Source: Achromobacter veterisilvae
GTDB lineage: Bacteria; Pseudomonadota; Gammaproteobacteria; Burkholderiales; Burkholderiaceae_B
Direction of reading: 5' to 3'
Length of the DNA: 64,000 nucleotides
NCBI RefSeq assembly: GCF_900496975.1
Contig: NZ_UFQC01000025.1
Location: forward strand, 31,898-95,897
This document shows positions 45,459 to 53,466 of this stretch, in pieces. The notes under the pieces were generated by a model that worked only from the letters and a program-made list of their open reading frames with translations, had not been told where the DNA came from and searched no databases. Position 1 is the first letter of the stretch; the number at the start of each line of letters is the position of its first letter. Position numbers and translations under genes: made by a program.

Positions 45459-46157
45459 ATGACTGATTTTCCCTTTGACGCCGTGCTGTTCGACTGCGAT
45501 GGCGTCCTGGTCGATTCCGAACCCATCACCAGCCGCGTGCTGACGCAGATGCTCAACGAGCTGGGTTGGGACATCGTGCATGAAGAAACCATGCGCATCT
45601 TCACCGGGAAGGCCGTCAGGGACGAACTGCCGCTGATCGAGGCCCGCACCGGCGCCACGCTCGGCCAGGAATGGTTCGCCCAGTTCCGCCAGCGGCGCAA
45701 CGACGCGCTGGACCGCGACCTGCTGGAAATACCCGGCGCGCCGGATGCCGTGCGCGCCTTGCACCAGGCGCTGGACGGACGGATCGCCGTCGCCTCGGGC
45801 GCCGACCGCCGCAAGGTGGAACTGCAACTGGCCAAGGTGGGCATCGCCGATTGCTTCGGCGGGCGCGTGTTCAGCGGCCACGAAATGCCGCGCAGCAAGC
45901 CCTGGCCGGACGTGTACCTGGCCGCCGCCGAGGCGCTGGGCGTGGATCCCCGGCGCTGCGCCATCGTGGAGGACACGGTGACCGGCGCGACCGCCGGCGT
46001 GGCCGCGGGCGCCACGGTGTTCGGATACAGCCCGGACGCGAACGGCCACAGCGGCGCCGAGGCCTTGCGCGGCGTGGGCGTGGCCCGCGTGTTCACCGAC
46101 ATGGCGCAACTGCCGGCGCTGCTGGCCGGCTGGGGGCTGCGGGTGGCGGGTGCTTGA
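45459..46157 (+). CDS. HAD-superfamily phosphatase
   Basis: A 232-residue HAD subfamily IA hydrolase. Motif I is FDCDGVLVDSEP, motif II VASGADRRKVE, the motif III lysine lies in MPRSKPWPD, and motif IV is CAIVEDTVTGATAG. It resembles phosphoglycolate or sugar-phosphate phosphatases of the Gph/YieH/YcjU group; substrate not determinable. The start at 45459 is placed just before motif I; 45435 and 45420 are alternative in-frame Mets. The 171-bp repeat array begins 9 bp after its stop. Confidence 0.85.
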   Translation: MTDFPFDAVLFDCDGVLVDSEPITSRVLTQMLNELGWDIVHEETMRIFTGKAVRDELPLIEARTGATLGQEWFAQFRQRRNDALDRDLLEIPGAPDAVRALHQALDGRIAVASGADRRKVELQLAKVGIADCFGGRVFSGHEMPRSKPWPDVYLAAAEALGVDPRRCAIVEDTVTGATAGVAAGATVFGYSPDANGHSGAEALRGVGVARVFTDMAQLPALLAGWGLRVAGA

Positions 46158-46165
46158 CAGCGACA

Positions 46166-46770
46166 GTGTCTGACACCCGTGCGATACCCGTGCAGGATGC
46201 GGGGCGTCTCCTGGGGTGTCAGACACTGACCTCCAGACAGCGGACAGCGCGTCACGTGTCTGACACCCAATGCGACGCCCGTACAGGATGAAGCTGATCT
46301 TCCCGGGTGTCTGACACTCGCCGATGTGCGAATGCCGTGTCAGACACCCGCGCGATACCCGTGCAGGATGCAGGGCGTCTCCTGGGGTGTCAGACACTGA
46401 CCTCCAGACAGCGGGCAGCGCGTCATGTGTCTGACACCCAATGCGATGCCCGTACAGGATGAAGCCGATCTTCCCGGGTGTCTGACACCCGCCGACGCAC
46501 GAACGCCGTGTCAGACACCCGTGTGATACCCGTGCAGGATGCAGGGCATCTCCTGGGGTGTCAGACACTGACCTCCAGACAGCGGGCAGTGCGTCATGTG
46601 TCTGACACCCAATGCGACGCCCGTACAGGATGAAGCCGATCTTCCCGGGTGTCAGACACCCGCCGATGCGCGAATGTGGTGTCAGACACCCGCGCGATAC
46701 CCATGCAGGATGCAGGGCGTCTCCTGGGGTGCCAGACACTTACCTCCAAGGTGTTGGACACCGACCTCGA
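46166..46770. repeat. 171-bp tandem repeat array of GTGTCWGACAC-bounded units
   Basis: An exact 171-bp period: palindromes recur at 46166, 46337, 46508 and 46679 (P1), 46216, 46387, 46558 and 46729 (P2), 46256, 46427 and 46598 (P3), and 46307, 46478 and 46649 (P4). That is about 3.4 copies. Each copy holds two related units, P1-P2 (61 nt) and P3-P4 (62 nt), sharing TGCGA, CCCGT and CAGGATG cores. The last copy decays (GTGCCAGACAC at 46729, GTGTTGGACAC at 46751). It fills the whole gap between the HAD and SDR genes. No insertion-sequence or CRISPR feature is present. Confidence 0.95.
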
Positions 46771-46788
46771 CCAGGGCGGATGAACCGT

Positions 46789-47571
46789 TCACCGCCCATG
46801 ACTCGCATACTGCTCGCCGCCGTCCAGGTCGATCACCGTTCCGCTGAGGTAGCCGGCGCGCGGCGAGGCGCCGAAGACGATCATGTCGGCCACTTCGTCG
46901 GGTTCCATCAGCCGGCCGAAGGGCAGGTCGGATAGCGTTTCCTGCCAGCGGCTTTCTTCGCCCCAGCGGGCCTGCGCGCGCTGCCGCGCGAGGGTCAGCA
47001 CGCGGTCGGTGCGGGTGCGCGACGGGTTCACGCCGAAGACGCGCACGCCATGGCGCGGCGCCTCGCCGCCCAGCGCGCGGGTGAAGGCGATGAGCGAGGC
47101 GTTGGCCGCCGCGCCGCAGATGTAGTCGGCGCGCGGCGCGGATCCCGCCATGCCGATGATGTTGGCGATGACGCCCGCGCCGGCCTCGCGCATGCGCGGG
47201 TAGTAGTGGCGCGCCAGGGCGATGTAGCCATGCACCTTCAGTTCCCAGCCGGCGCGCCAGCGCTCGTCCTGCACTTGGTCCAGGGCGCCGCCGGGCACCG
47301 CGCCGGCGTTGTTCACCAGGATGTCGACGTCGCCCGCCTCTTTGCTCAGGCGTTCCGCCGCGCCGGGCTGCGCCAGGTCCAGCGTGTGCACGCGGGCCTG
47401 CCGGCCGGTCTGCGCGCCGATGGCTTGCGAGGCGGCATGCAGGGCGTCGTCGTCGCGCGCCACCAGGATGGGCTCGGCGCCTTCGCGGGCGAACGCGATG
47501 GCGCAGGCCAGGCCGATGCCCTTGGATGCGCCCGTGATGAGCACGCGTTTACCGCCTAGCTGCAAATCCAT
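46789..47571 (-). CDS. SDR-family protein with altered catalytic site
   Basis: A 260-residue Rossmann-fold short-chain dehydrogenase. Cofactor motif TGASKGIG (13-20) and NNAG (87-90) are intact. The active-site Tyr150 is present (ADYICGAAANASL), but the Lys normally four residues on is Ala154, and the usual catalytic Ser near 138-140 is replaced (NIIG). SDR proteins with this Y-x-x-G-x-x-x-NA pattern form a recurring subgroup of uncertain activity. The ATG at 47571 is chosen over 47655, which extends into the divergent gap. It lies next to the repeat array and divergent from mgtC-like. Confidence 0.85.
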   Translation of the reverse strand: MDLQLGGKRVLITGASKGIGLACAIAFAREGAEPILVARDDDALHAASQAIGAQTGRQARVHTLDLAQPGAAERLSKEAGDVDILVNNAGAVPGGALDQVQDERWRAGWELKVHGYIALARHYYPRMREAGAGVIANIIGMAGSAPRADYICGAAANASLIAFTRALGGEAPRHGVRVFGVNPSRTRTDRVLTLARQRAQARWGEESRWQETLSDLPFGRLMEPDEVADMIVFGASPRAGYLSGTVIDLDGGEQYASHGR

Positions 47572-47723
47572 GAAACCCTCCGGTCGGTTCTCGCCCGCGA
47601 CAGCGCGGGACACCAGGAGGTTGTAAACCAGTTGTGCCCATATGTGCCAGTGCATGCGAGGCGTGGCGGCCCGCGCGCGCCGCCTGCTATGCTGCTTTCA
47701 CCATTTCCTCCGAGGAGGCGGCG

Positions 47724-48242
47724 ATGTCGGAAATCTGGCTGGAAATCTGGTCCACCCTGCGCAGCGAATTCGCCGACATCCCCGATGCGGGCGAGGCGAC
47801 GCGCATCGTGCTGCGCCTGGGCATGGCCGTGATCCTGGGCGGCCTGCTGGGCTACGAGCGCGAGCGCAGCGGCAAGGCGGCGGGCCTGCGCACCCACATG
47901 CTGGTCGCGCTGGGGGCGGCCATCTTCGTGCTGGTGCCGCTGCAGGGCGGCATGCAGGTCGGCGACCTGAGCCGGGTGCTGCAAGGCGTGATCGCCGGCA
48001 TCGGCTTCCTGGGCGCGGGCGCCATCATCAAGCTGGGCAATGAACGTGAAATCCACGGGCTGACGACGTCGGCCAGCATCTGGATGACGGCCGCCATCGG
48101 CGTGGCTGCCGGCATGGGGCGCGAAGCCACCGCCGTGGTCAGCACGCTGATGGCCCTGTTCGTGCTGGCGGTGCTGCGCCGCGTCGAGGCGCGCATCGCT
48201 TCCCGCCAGGAAAACCGGGTCATCTCCGCGGGTCCCAAGTAG
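47724..48242 (+). CDS. MgtC/SapB-family membrane protein
   Basis: A 172-residue inner-membrane protein. MgtC/SapB marks: RIVLRLGMAVILGGLLGYERERSGKAAGLRTHMLVALG, VIAGIGFLGAGAIIK and GLTTSASIWMTAAIGVAAGMG. It has four to five helices but lacks the long C-terminal ACT-like domain of Salmonella MgtC, as do SapB-type members. It may link Mg2+ limitation or ATPase inhibition to virulence or stress. GAGGAGG precedes the ATG at 47724; that site is inside a CCTCC-GA-GGAGG self-complementary stretch. No riboswitch seen. Confidence 0.92.
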   Translation: MSEIWLEIWSTLRSEFADIPDAGEATRIVLRLGMAVILGGLLGYERERSGKAAGLRTHMLVALGAAIFVLVPLQGGMQVGDLSRVLQGVIAGIGFLGAGAIIKLGNEREIHGLTTSASIWMTAAIGVAAGMGREATAVVSTLMALFVLAVLRRVEARIASRQENRVISAGPK

Positions 48243-48258
48243 CCCGCGGGCGGCGGCG

Positions 48259-49005
48259 TCAGGTGCCGCCGGACACGTCGATGAACGAACCGCTGGTGTA
48301 GCCGGCCTCGTCCGAGAACAGCCACATCACGGCGCCCGCCACCTCTTCCACGGTGCCGCCGCGGCGCAGCGGTATCGCGCTTTTCAGGCGGTCCACGCGG
48401 CCCGGCTCGCCGCCGCTGGCATGCATCTCGGTGTAGATGGTGCCGGGGCGCACGCCATTGACGCGTATGCCTTCCGGGGCTACTTCCTTGGACAGGCCGA
48501 TGGTCATCGTGTCCATCGCGCCCTTGGACGCGGCGTAGTCCACGTATTCGTTGGGCGAACCCAGGCGGGCGGCGGCGGAGGACACGTTGACGATGGCGCC
48601 GCCCTGGCCGCCGTGGCGCGTCGACATTCTGCGCACGGCCTCGCGCGCGCACAGGAACGCGCCCACGACGTTGGTGGACAGCACCCGCAGCAGGCGCTCG
48701 GCGCTCATGCTGTCCACGCGCATCTGCGTCTCCAGGATGCCCGCGTTGTTCACCAGCGCGTCGATGCGGCCCAGTTCCTCGTCCACGGCGCGGAACATGC
48801 GCACCACCTGCGCCTCCTGCGAGACGTCGGCCTGCAAGGCGACGGCGCGCCCGCCGGCGCCGCGTATCTCTTCCACGACCGCCTGGGCGGCGTCGGCGCG
48901 CGCGTGGTAGTTGACGGCCACGGCATAGCCGCGCCGGGCGGCCAGCCTGGCGACGGCGGCTCCGATGCCGCGGCTGCCGCCGGTGACGAGCATGACTCTG
49001 GACAT
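48259..49005 (-). CDS. SDR-family oxidoreductase (YgfF-like)
   Basis: A 248-residue SDR with a complete classical site: TGGSRGIG, NNAG, NVSSAAARLG (Ser), YVDYAASKGAMD (Tyr-x-x-x-Lys) and RPGTIYTEMHASGG after it. It resembles glucose-1-dehydrogenase/YgfF-type enzymes with NADP preference (NYHAR at the second strand). Substrate unknown. It ends 17 bp from the convergent mgtC-like gene. A VOC-family gene lies 49 bp past its 5' end on the same strand and may be co-transcribed. Confidence 0.88.
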   Translation of the reverse strand: MSRVMLVTGGSRGIGAAVARLAARRGYAVAVNYHARADAAQAVVEEIRGAGGRAVALQADVSQEAQVVRMFRAVDEELGRIDALVNNAGILETQMRVDSMSAERLLRVLSTNVVGAFLCAREAVRRMSTRHGGQGGAIVNVSSAAARLGSPNEYVDYAASKGAMDTMTIGLSKEVAPEGIRVNGVRPGTIYTEMHASGGEPGRVDRLKSAIPLRRGGTVEEVAGAVMWLFSDEAGYTSGSFIDVSGGT

Positions 49006-49053
49006 GGGGTTCTCCTGGTCGGAATGGCGGGCCGGCCGGGGCCGGCTTTCAGG

Positions 49054-49440
49054 CTACGGCTTCGCCTGTACCAGCACGAATTCGTTGCCGTACAGGTCGA
49101 TGAAATGGGCATACACGGCGGCGGCTTCGTGCACCGGTTCCTTGGTGAAGCGCACGCCCCGGGCGGCGAAGCGGGCGTGGTCGCGCGCGACGTCGTCGGT
49201 ATAGAAGACGCCCACCGGCTGGCCGCCGGTCTGGTCGCCGACGCGGTCGCGCTGCGCCTGGGTCAGGGCCTGCAGCAGCCATACGCCCACCGAAGGCTGT
49301 TCCGGCAGCCGCAGGTGCACATAGCGTTGCGGGCCGACGGGCAGGTCCGCATAGACCTCCATTTCCAGCTTGTCGCGGTAGAAGGCGATGGCGGTTTCGT
49401 AGTCGTTCACGAGCAGGACGAGACGGCCCAGTGAATGCAT
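49054..49440 (-). CDS. VOC-family (glyoxalase-like) protein
   Basis: A 128-residue protein with the paired beta-alpha-beta-beta-beta modules of the vicinal-oxygen-chelate fold: LVLLVNDYETAIAFYRDKLEM at the N-terminus and GVFYTDDVARDHARFAARGV, then FIDLYGNEFVLVQ at the C-terminus. Members include glyoxalases, antibiotic-binding proteins and dioxygenases; no specific activity can be assigned. It precedes the SDR gene on the same strand. Confidence 0.85.
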   Translation of the reverse strand: MHSLGRLVLLVNDYETAIAFYRDKLEMEVYADLPVGPQRYVHLRLPEQPSVGVWLLQALTQAQRDRVGDQTGGQPVGVFYTDDVARDHARFAARGVRFTKEPVHEAAAVYAHFIDLYGNEFVLVQAKP

Positions 49441-49502
49441 GTCAGGATTCTCTCTGAGGTTGAGCGTGCGGCTATGCTAACCCGTACGGGGGGCCGGCTC
49501 CG

Positions 49503-50498
49503 TCATTCGGCCTCCCGCAGCAGGCGCAGGCCCACCAGCGGATAGCGCGTTTCCTGCGTATTCCAGTTGCGGAACGAGGCCCGCGTGTACAGCGCCCACG
49601 TATGCCAGGAGCCTCCCCGCCTGACGCGCACATTGCCGCTGGCCGGGCCCTGCGGGTCGTCCGCGGGCGAATGCGCGTAGTAGTCCTCGCCGTACCAGTC
49701 CGCGACCCATTCCCAGGCATTGCCGTGCATGTCGTACAGGCCGAAGGCGTTGGGCGCATAGCTGGCGACGGGGGCGGTGAAGGCATGGCCGTCCCCGCGG
49801 GCCGACGCAAAGGCCGCCCATTTGGGCCAGAACGGCCCGGCTTGCGCGTCGAAACCGTTGCCGACGTCGGGCATGGCCTCGGGATCGTCGCCGTTCTGGT
49901 AGCGGGTGCGAGTGCCGGCGCGGCAGGCGTATTCCCATTCGGCTTCGGTGGGCAGGCGGTAGACCTTGCCTTCCCGCAGGGTCAGCCAGCGCGCCAGCGC
50001 CGTGGCGTCGTTCCAGCTTATGTTCACGACCGGATGGTCGTCGCCCTGCGCGAAGCCCGGGTTGCGCCAGGAGTAGCGGCGGTCGCGGCCTTCGAAGGCG
50101 TCGCCGCTTTCGGACTTGTCGGGATCGTACGAGGGGTTGTAGCCGTAGCCGCCGGTCCCGTCGGCCTCGGATTCGGGAACGTAGCCGGATGCCTCGATGA
50201 AGCGGCGGAACTGCCCCACGGTGACTTCCGTCCGTTCGAGATAGAACGGGCGCGTGATGCGCACGGTATGCGCCGGCGCCTCGTCGGACAACTGGGCGTA
50301 CCGCGCCGGCGGATACTGGGGATAGGCGCGCGCCAGCGACTCGGGCGTTTCGTCGCTGCCCATCAGGAAGGTGCCGGCGGGTATGCGCACGAAGGCCATG
50401 CCCAGCGAGTTTTCGATCAGGGCCGGGGGCGGCTCGGCGGACCGGGCGGACGCCGCGATCAGGGTGCACAGCAAGGCCAGGGCGGATCGTGTACGCAT
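49503..50498 (-). CDS. SUMF1-fold exported protein lacking the FGE cysteines
   Basis: A 331-residue protein with a signal peptide (to ARSA, about 20) and an FGE-sulfatase (SUMF1) domain: FVRIPAGTFLMGSDETPES, RTEVTVGQFRRFIEASGY, HPVVNISWNDATALARWL, YRLPTEAEWEYACRAGT and NAWEWVADW. Formylglycine-generating enzymes need two cysteines in the late GGSW segment; here it reads RRGGSWHTWALYTRASFRNW, with no Cys, so sulfatase activation is unlikely. It probably has a binding or other oxygenase role. No sulfatase gene nearby. Confidence 0.88.
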   Translation of the reverse strand: MRTRSALALLCTLIAASARSAEPPPALIENSLGMAFVRIPAGTFLMGSDETPESLARAYPQYPPARYAQLSDEAPAHTVRITRPFYLERTEVTVGQFRRFIEASGYVPESEADGTGGYGYNPSYDPDKSESGDAFEGRDRRYSWRNPGFAQGDDHPVVNISWNDATALARWLTLREGKVYRLPTEAEWEYACRAGTRTRYQNGDDPEAMPDVGNGFDAQAGPFWPKWAAFASARGDGHAFTAPVASYAPNAFGLYDMHGNAWEWVADWYGEDYYAHSPADDPQGPASGNVRVRRGGSWHTWALYTRASFRNWNTQETRYPLVGLRLLREAE

Positions 50499-50591
50499 GG
50501 GGTTCCGGAACGCGGGGCGGGAAGGTGCGCAATGGTAGAGCCGCCGCGGCCGGCCGGCCAGAGGTGGAGAACCCTCATGCGGGGCGGGCCG

Positions 50592-51251
50592 TCAGCCCGC
50601 CTTGCGGATGGTGAAATTGATGCGCAGGCTGCCGAGCCGGGGATGCGGCAGGTCCTTCATGGGCATGACGCCGTGGTAGCGCAGCCGGTCCGCGCCGCCC
50701 CAGACGACCACGTCGCCATGGAACAGCGGCGTGCGCGAGGCCTTGTCCGCGCGCGCGTCGCCGCCGAACAGGAAGACGGCGGGCATGCCCAGCGACACCG
50801 ACACGATGGGCGCGCCGTAGTCGTGCTCGTTCCTGTCCTGGTGCAGCGACAGCCGCGAGCCCGGTTCGTACCGGTTTACCAGGCAGGCGTCCGGCGCGAA
50901 GCCGGGGAAACCGGCGTCGGCCGCCGCGGCCCGCGCCAACTGGACGAAGGCTTCGGGCATGGCGGGCCAGGGCTGGCCCGACAGCGGGTCCTGGCGGGTG
51001 TAGCGGTAGCCGCGGGCATCGCTGGTCCAGCCCAGGGTTCCGCAGTTGGTCAGCGCCACCGACATGGTGTAGCCGCCCGGCGTCTCCATGTGGCGGAAGG
51101 GCGCCCGCGCCGTGACCGCGTCGACGCCCGCGAGCAGGGCGTCGACCATCGGCAGGGCGTAGCCGCGCAGCACGACGGACTGCGGGCCCAGCGCCGCGCG
51201 CCCGCCTTGCGCGGGGGCGCCGTCGCCGAAAAGCTCCAGGTTCGAAGCCAT
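50592..51251 (-). CDS. alkB: AlkB-type alpha-ketoglutarate dioxygenase
   Basis: A 219-residue Fe(II)/2-oxoglutarate oxygenase that repairs 1-methyladenine and 3-methylcytosine in DNA/RNA. Iron ligands are in LSLHQDRNEHDYGAPIVSVS (His-x-Asp) and LRYHGVMP (distal His); the 2OG-binding Arg lies in GSLRINFTIRK. The nucleotide-recognition lid includes RYTRQDPLSGQPWPAMP. The phospholipase-D gene starts upstream on the same strand and stops 11 bp before this start, so they may be co-transcribed. Confidence 0.94.
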   Translation of the reverse strand: MASNLELFGDGAPAQGGRAALGPQSVVLRGYALPMVDALLAGVDAVTARAPFRHMETPGGYTMSVALTNCGTLGWTSDARGYRYTRQDPLSGQPWPAMPEAFVQLARAAAADAGFPGFAPDACLVNRYEPGSRLSLHQDRNEHDYGAPIVSVSLGMPAVFLFGGDARADKASRTPLFHGDVVVWGGADRLRYHGVMPMKDLPHPRLGSLRINFTIRKAG

Positions 51252-51261
51252 GTCCGGACGC

Positions 51262-52806
51262 CTACAGCAGCGGTTCCAGCGGCAGCAGCGACACGAACCA
51301 CAGCGACATGCGCTGCCACACGGTGGTGCCCGGTTCGGTGTCGTGGCGGATGGTGTCGCCGCCGCGCTGTTCCAGCCAGTAGAGTTCGCCCTTGTCGTCC
51401 AGGCAGACGCGATAGGCGGCCAGGGGGATCTCGCGTTCGAAGGCCTCGGCGATGCGGCCCGCCAGCGTGGGACTGTCGATGACGAACCCCAGTTCGGTGT
51501 TCAGCTTGGCCGAGCGGGGATCGAAATTGAACGACCCCACGAAGATCCTGCGGCCGTCGACGGCGAAGGTCTTGGCGTGCAGGCTGGAACCGGAACTCCC
51601 GAAAGGCCCCATGCTCTTGTTGTGCTCGACGTTGGCGGACATGCGCTTCATCTCGAACAGCTCTACGCCGCTGGCCAGCAGATCCTTGCGGCGCTTGGCA
51701 TAGCCGGAATGCACCACCGCCACGTCCGTCGCTTCCAGCGCGTTGGTCAGCACCTTGACCTTGATGCCGCGCCGCGCCATCTGCGCGAAGGCCTGGGTGC
51801 CGGTGGCCGTGGGCACGAAATAGGGCGACACCAGCTCCAGGTCCGTCGTGGGCGTGCCGACGATCTCGTGCAATTGGTGCGGCAGCATCGCTTCGGGCGG
51901 CGCGGTGCCCAGGGTCTTGCGCGGATCGTCGCTGACCATGCGCGTGTCGGCCCATTCCAGCGCCAGCTCGCCATGCAGCAGTTGCTTGATGAACGGCAGC
52001 TTGCGCATGGCCTCGGCATAGGCGGCGGCTTCCGGCGAGCGTTCGACCTGCGTGGCGGCCTGCTCCAGTTCGTCCAGCCCGCCGGGCTCGGGCTGTTTGA
52101 GCAGGCGGTCCACCGGGTAGGCCGATTCGCTGGCCCAGTACCGGTCGAAATCCATGGATACGTCATTGACCGCGGCGCCGATGGCCAGCACGTCCAGGTC
52201 GGTGAAGAGCACCCCGCTGGCCGCCCCGAAATATTCGTCGCCGACGTTGCGCCCGCCGATGATGGTGGCCTGGTTGTCCGCCGTGAAGGACTTGTTGTGC
52301 ATGCGGCGGTTCAGGCGGCTGAAGTCCGTCAGGTAGCCCAGCGTCTTGGGCCAGCGCAGCACGAAGGGGTTGTACAGCCGCACCTCGATGTTCGGGTGCG
52401 CGTCCAGCGCGGACAGTTCGTCGTCCAGCCCGGCCGTGCCGTTGTCGTCGAGCAGCAGCCGCACCCGCACGCCGCGGTCGGCCGCCTCGTGCAGGGCCTC
52501 CAGCAGCATGGTGCCGGTCATGTCGTTGTGCCAGATGTAGTACTGCACGTCCAGGCTGCGCTCGGCCGCCCGCGCCAGCAGCATGCGCGCGGCGAAAGCG
52601 TCGTACGCGTCGGGCAGGGGATGGATGCCGGACTTGCCGGGATGCGCGGCCGCCATGGGCGCGATGGCCTGGCCCAGCGGCGTGTGTTGCGCTGCCTCGG
52701 GAGTCAGCGCGCGGGACTCGCTGCGCTTGTCCAGGGAGGGCAGGCTGCAGCCGCTCAGAAAGCTCAGGCAGAGGGAGGTCATGATGAGGGGGGTGGCCAG
52801 GTGCAT
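51262..52806 (-). CDS. Phospholipase D-family lipoprotein (ClsC-like)
   Basis: A 514-residue PLD-superfamily enzyme. The lipobox LSFLSGC near residue 20 makes it a lipoprotein. Two HKD motifs are present: HNKSFTADNQATIIGGRNVGDEYF and HAKTFAVDGRRIFVGSFNFDPRS. The N-terminal half has QYYIWHNDMTGTMLLEAL and DNGTAGLDD, typical of cardiolipin synthase C-like proteins. It probably transfers phosphatidyl groups at the periplasmic face. Start 52806; 52782 is an alternative. It precedes alkB by 10 bp. Confidence 0.9.
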   Translation of the reverse strand: MHLATPLIMTSLCLSFLSGCSLPSLDKRSESRALTPEAAQHTPLGQAIAPMAAAHPGKSGIHPLPDAYDAFAARMLLARAAERSLDVQYYIWHNDMTGTMLLEALHEAADRGVRVRLLLDDNGTAGLDDELSALDAHPNIEVRLYNPFVLRWPKTLGYLTDFSRLNRRMHNKSFTADNQATIIGGRNVGDEYFGAASGVLFTDLDVLAIGAAVNDVSMDFDRYWASESAYPVDRLLKQPEPGGLDELEQAATQVERSPEAAAYAEAMRKLPFIKQLLHGELALEWADTRMVSDDPRKTLGTAPPEAMLPHQLHEIVGTPTTDLELVSPYFVPTATGTQAFAQMARRGIKVKVLTNALEATDVAVVHSGYAKRRKDLLASGVELFEMKRMSANVEHNKSMGPFGSSGSSLHAKTFAVDGRRIFVGSFNFDPRSAKLNTELGFVIDSPTLAGRIAEAFEREIPLAAYRVCLDDKGELYWLEQRGGDTIRHDTEPGTTVWQRMSLWFVSLLPLEPLL

Positions 52807-52870
52807 GACCCATATTGTGCCGAAATCGCCCTGAGGGCTGTAGTAGGAGCTTGACGGCGTTCCGTATTTG

Positions 52871-52883
52871 AGAGAAATTCTCT
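52871..52883. promoter_or_regulatory. 13-bp palindrome abutting the XRE-cupin start
   Basis: AGAGAA-A-TTCTCT is a perfect 6-1-6 palindrome ending three bases before the ATG at 52887, where a Shine-Dalgarno would normally be. No SD is visible. A repressor site over the start of a leaderless or near-leaderless transcript fits. Confidence 0.6.
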
Positions 52884-52886
52884 TAT

Positions 52887-53459
52887 ATGGAAAACACGAT
52901 ACCTTCCGACGCCGGCCTGGACCGGCGCATCGCCGGCCGGCTCAAGGCGCTGCGCCAGGAACGCGGATGGCCGCTGGATGAACTCGCCCGCCGCGCTGGG
53001 GTCAGCCGCGCCACGCTGTCGCGGCTGGAGAACGCCGAGGTCAGCGCCACGGCCAGCGTGCTGGGCAAGCTGTGCGCGGCCTACGGCCTGACCATGTCGC
53101 GCCTGATGCTGATGGTCGAGGACGAATTCGCGCCGCTGGTGCCGCAGCAGGCCCAGGCCGTGTGGGTGGACGACAGCGCGGGTTTCCGCCGCCGCTCGGT
53201 TTCACCGCCCGCGCAGCAACTGGCGGGCGAGGTGCTGGCCTGCGAACTGGCGGCCGGCGCGCGCATCGCCTATGAACGCTCGCCGCGGGCGGGCCTGGAA
53301 CACCATCTGCTGATGCTGGAAGGCGAGCTGTCCATTACCGTCGACGGCCAGGCCTACCGCCTGGCCCCCGGCGATTGCCTGCGCTATCAGTTGTTCGGCG
53401 CCAGCGAATTTTCCACCCCGCCGCACACCGGCGCCCGATACCTGCTCTTCATCGTCTGA
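52887..53459 (+). CDS. XRE-family regulator with cupin domain
   Basis: A 190-residue two-domain regulator. HTH at about 8-65 (RIAGRLKALRQERGWPLDELARRAGVSRATLSRLE), cupin at about 110-188 (GLEHHLLMLEGELSITVDGQAYRLAPGDCLRY). XRE-cupin proteins typically sense small metabolites such as amino acids or amines. It precedes a GNAT gene by 7 bp in one transcript, a common pairing. The ATG lacks a visible Shine-Dalgarno and abuts a perfect palindrome. Confidence 0.9.
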   Translation: MENTIPSDAGLDRRIAGRLKALRQERGWPLDELARRAGVSRATLSRLENAEVSATASVLGKLCAAYGLTMSRLMLMVEDEFAPLVPQQAQAVWVDDSAGFRRRSVSPPAQQLAGEVLACELAAGARIAYERSPRAGLEHHLLMLEGELSITVDGQAYRLAPGDCLRYQLFGASEFSTPPHTGARYLLFIV

Positions 53460-53466
53460 GTCCACC

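Noticed and set aside
46160..46739. A minus-strand open frame encoding near-identical 57-residue peptide repeats across the array
   Set aside because: The 171-bp period is divisible by three, so any frame without a stop stays open. The peptide is low-complexity, has no ribosome site, and continues antisense through the HAD gene. Best explained as a by-product of the DNA repeat.
46166..46770. CRISPR array
   Set aside because: Repeats are long, nearly identical including their interiors, and lack unique spacers; no cas genes are present.
47572..47723. Mg2+ sensing leader before the MgtC gene
   Set aside because: Only a short CCTCC-GA-GGAGG stretch around the ribosome site is seen; the loop is too small for a convincing hairpin and no leader peptide is evident.
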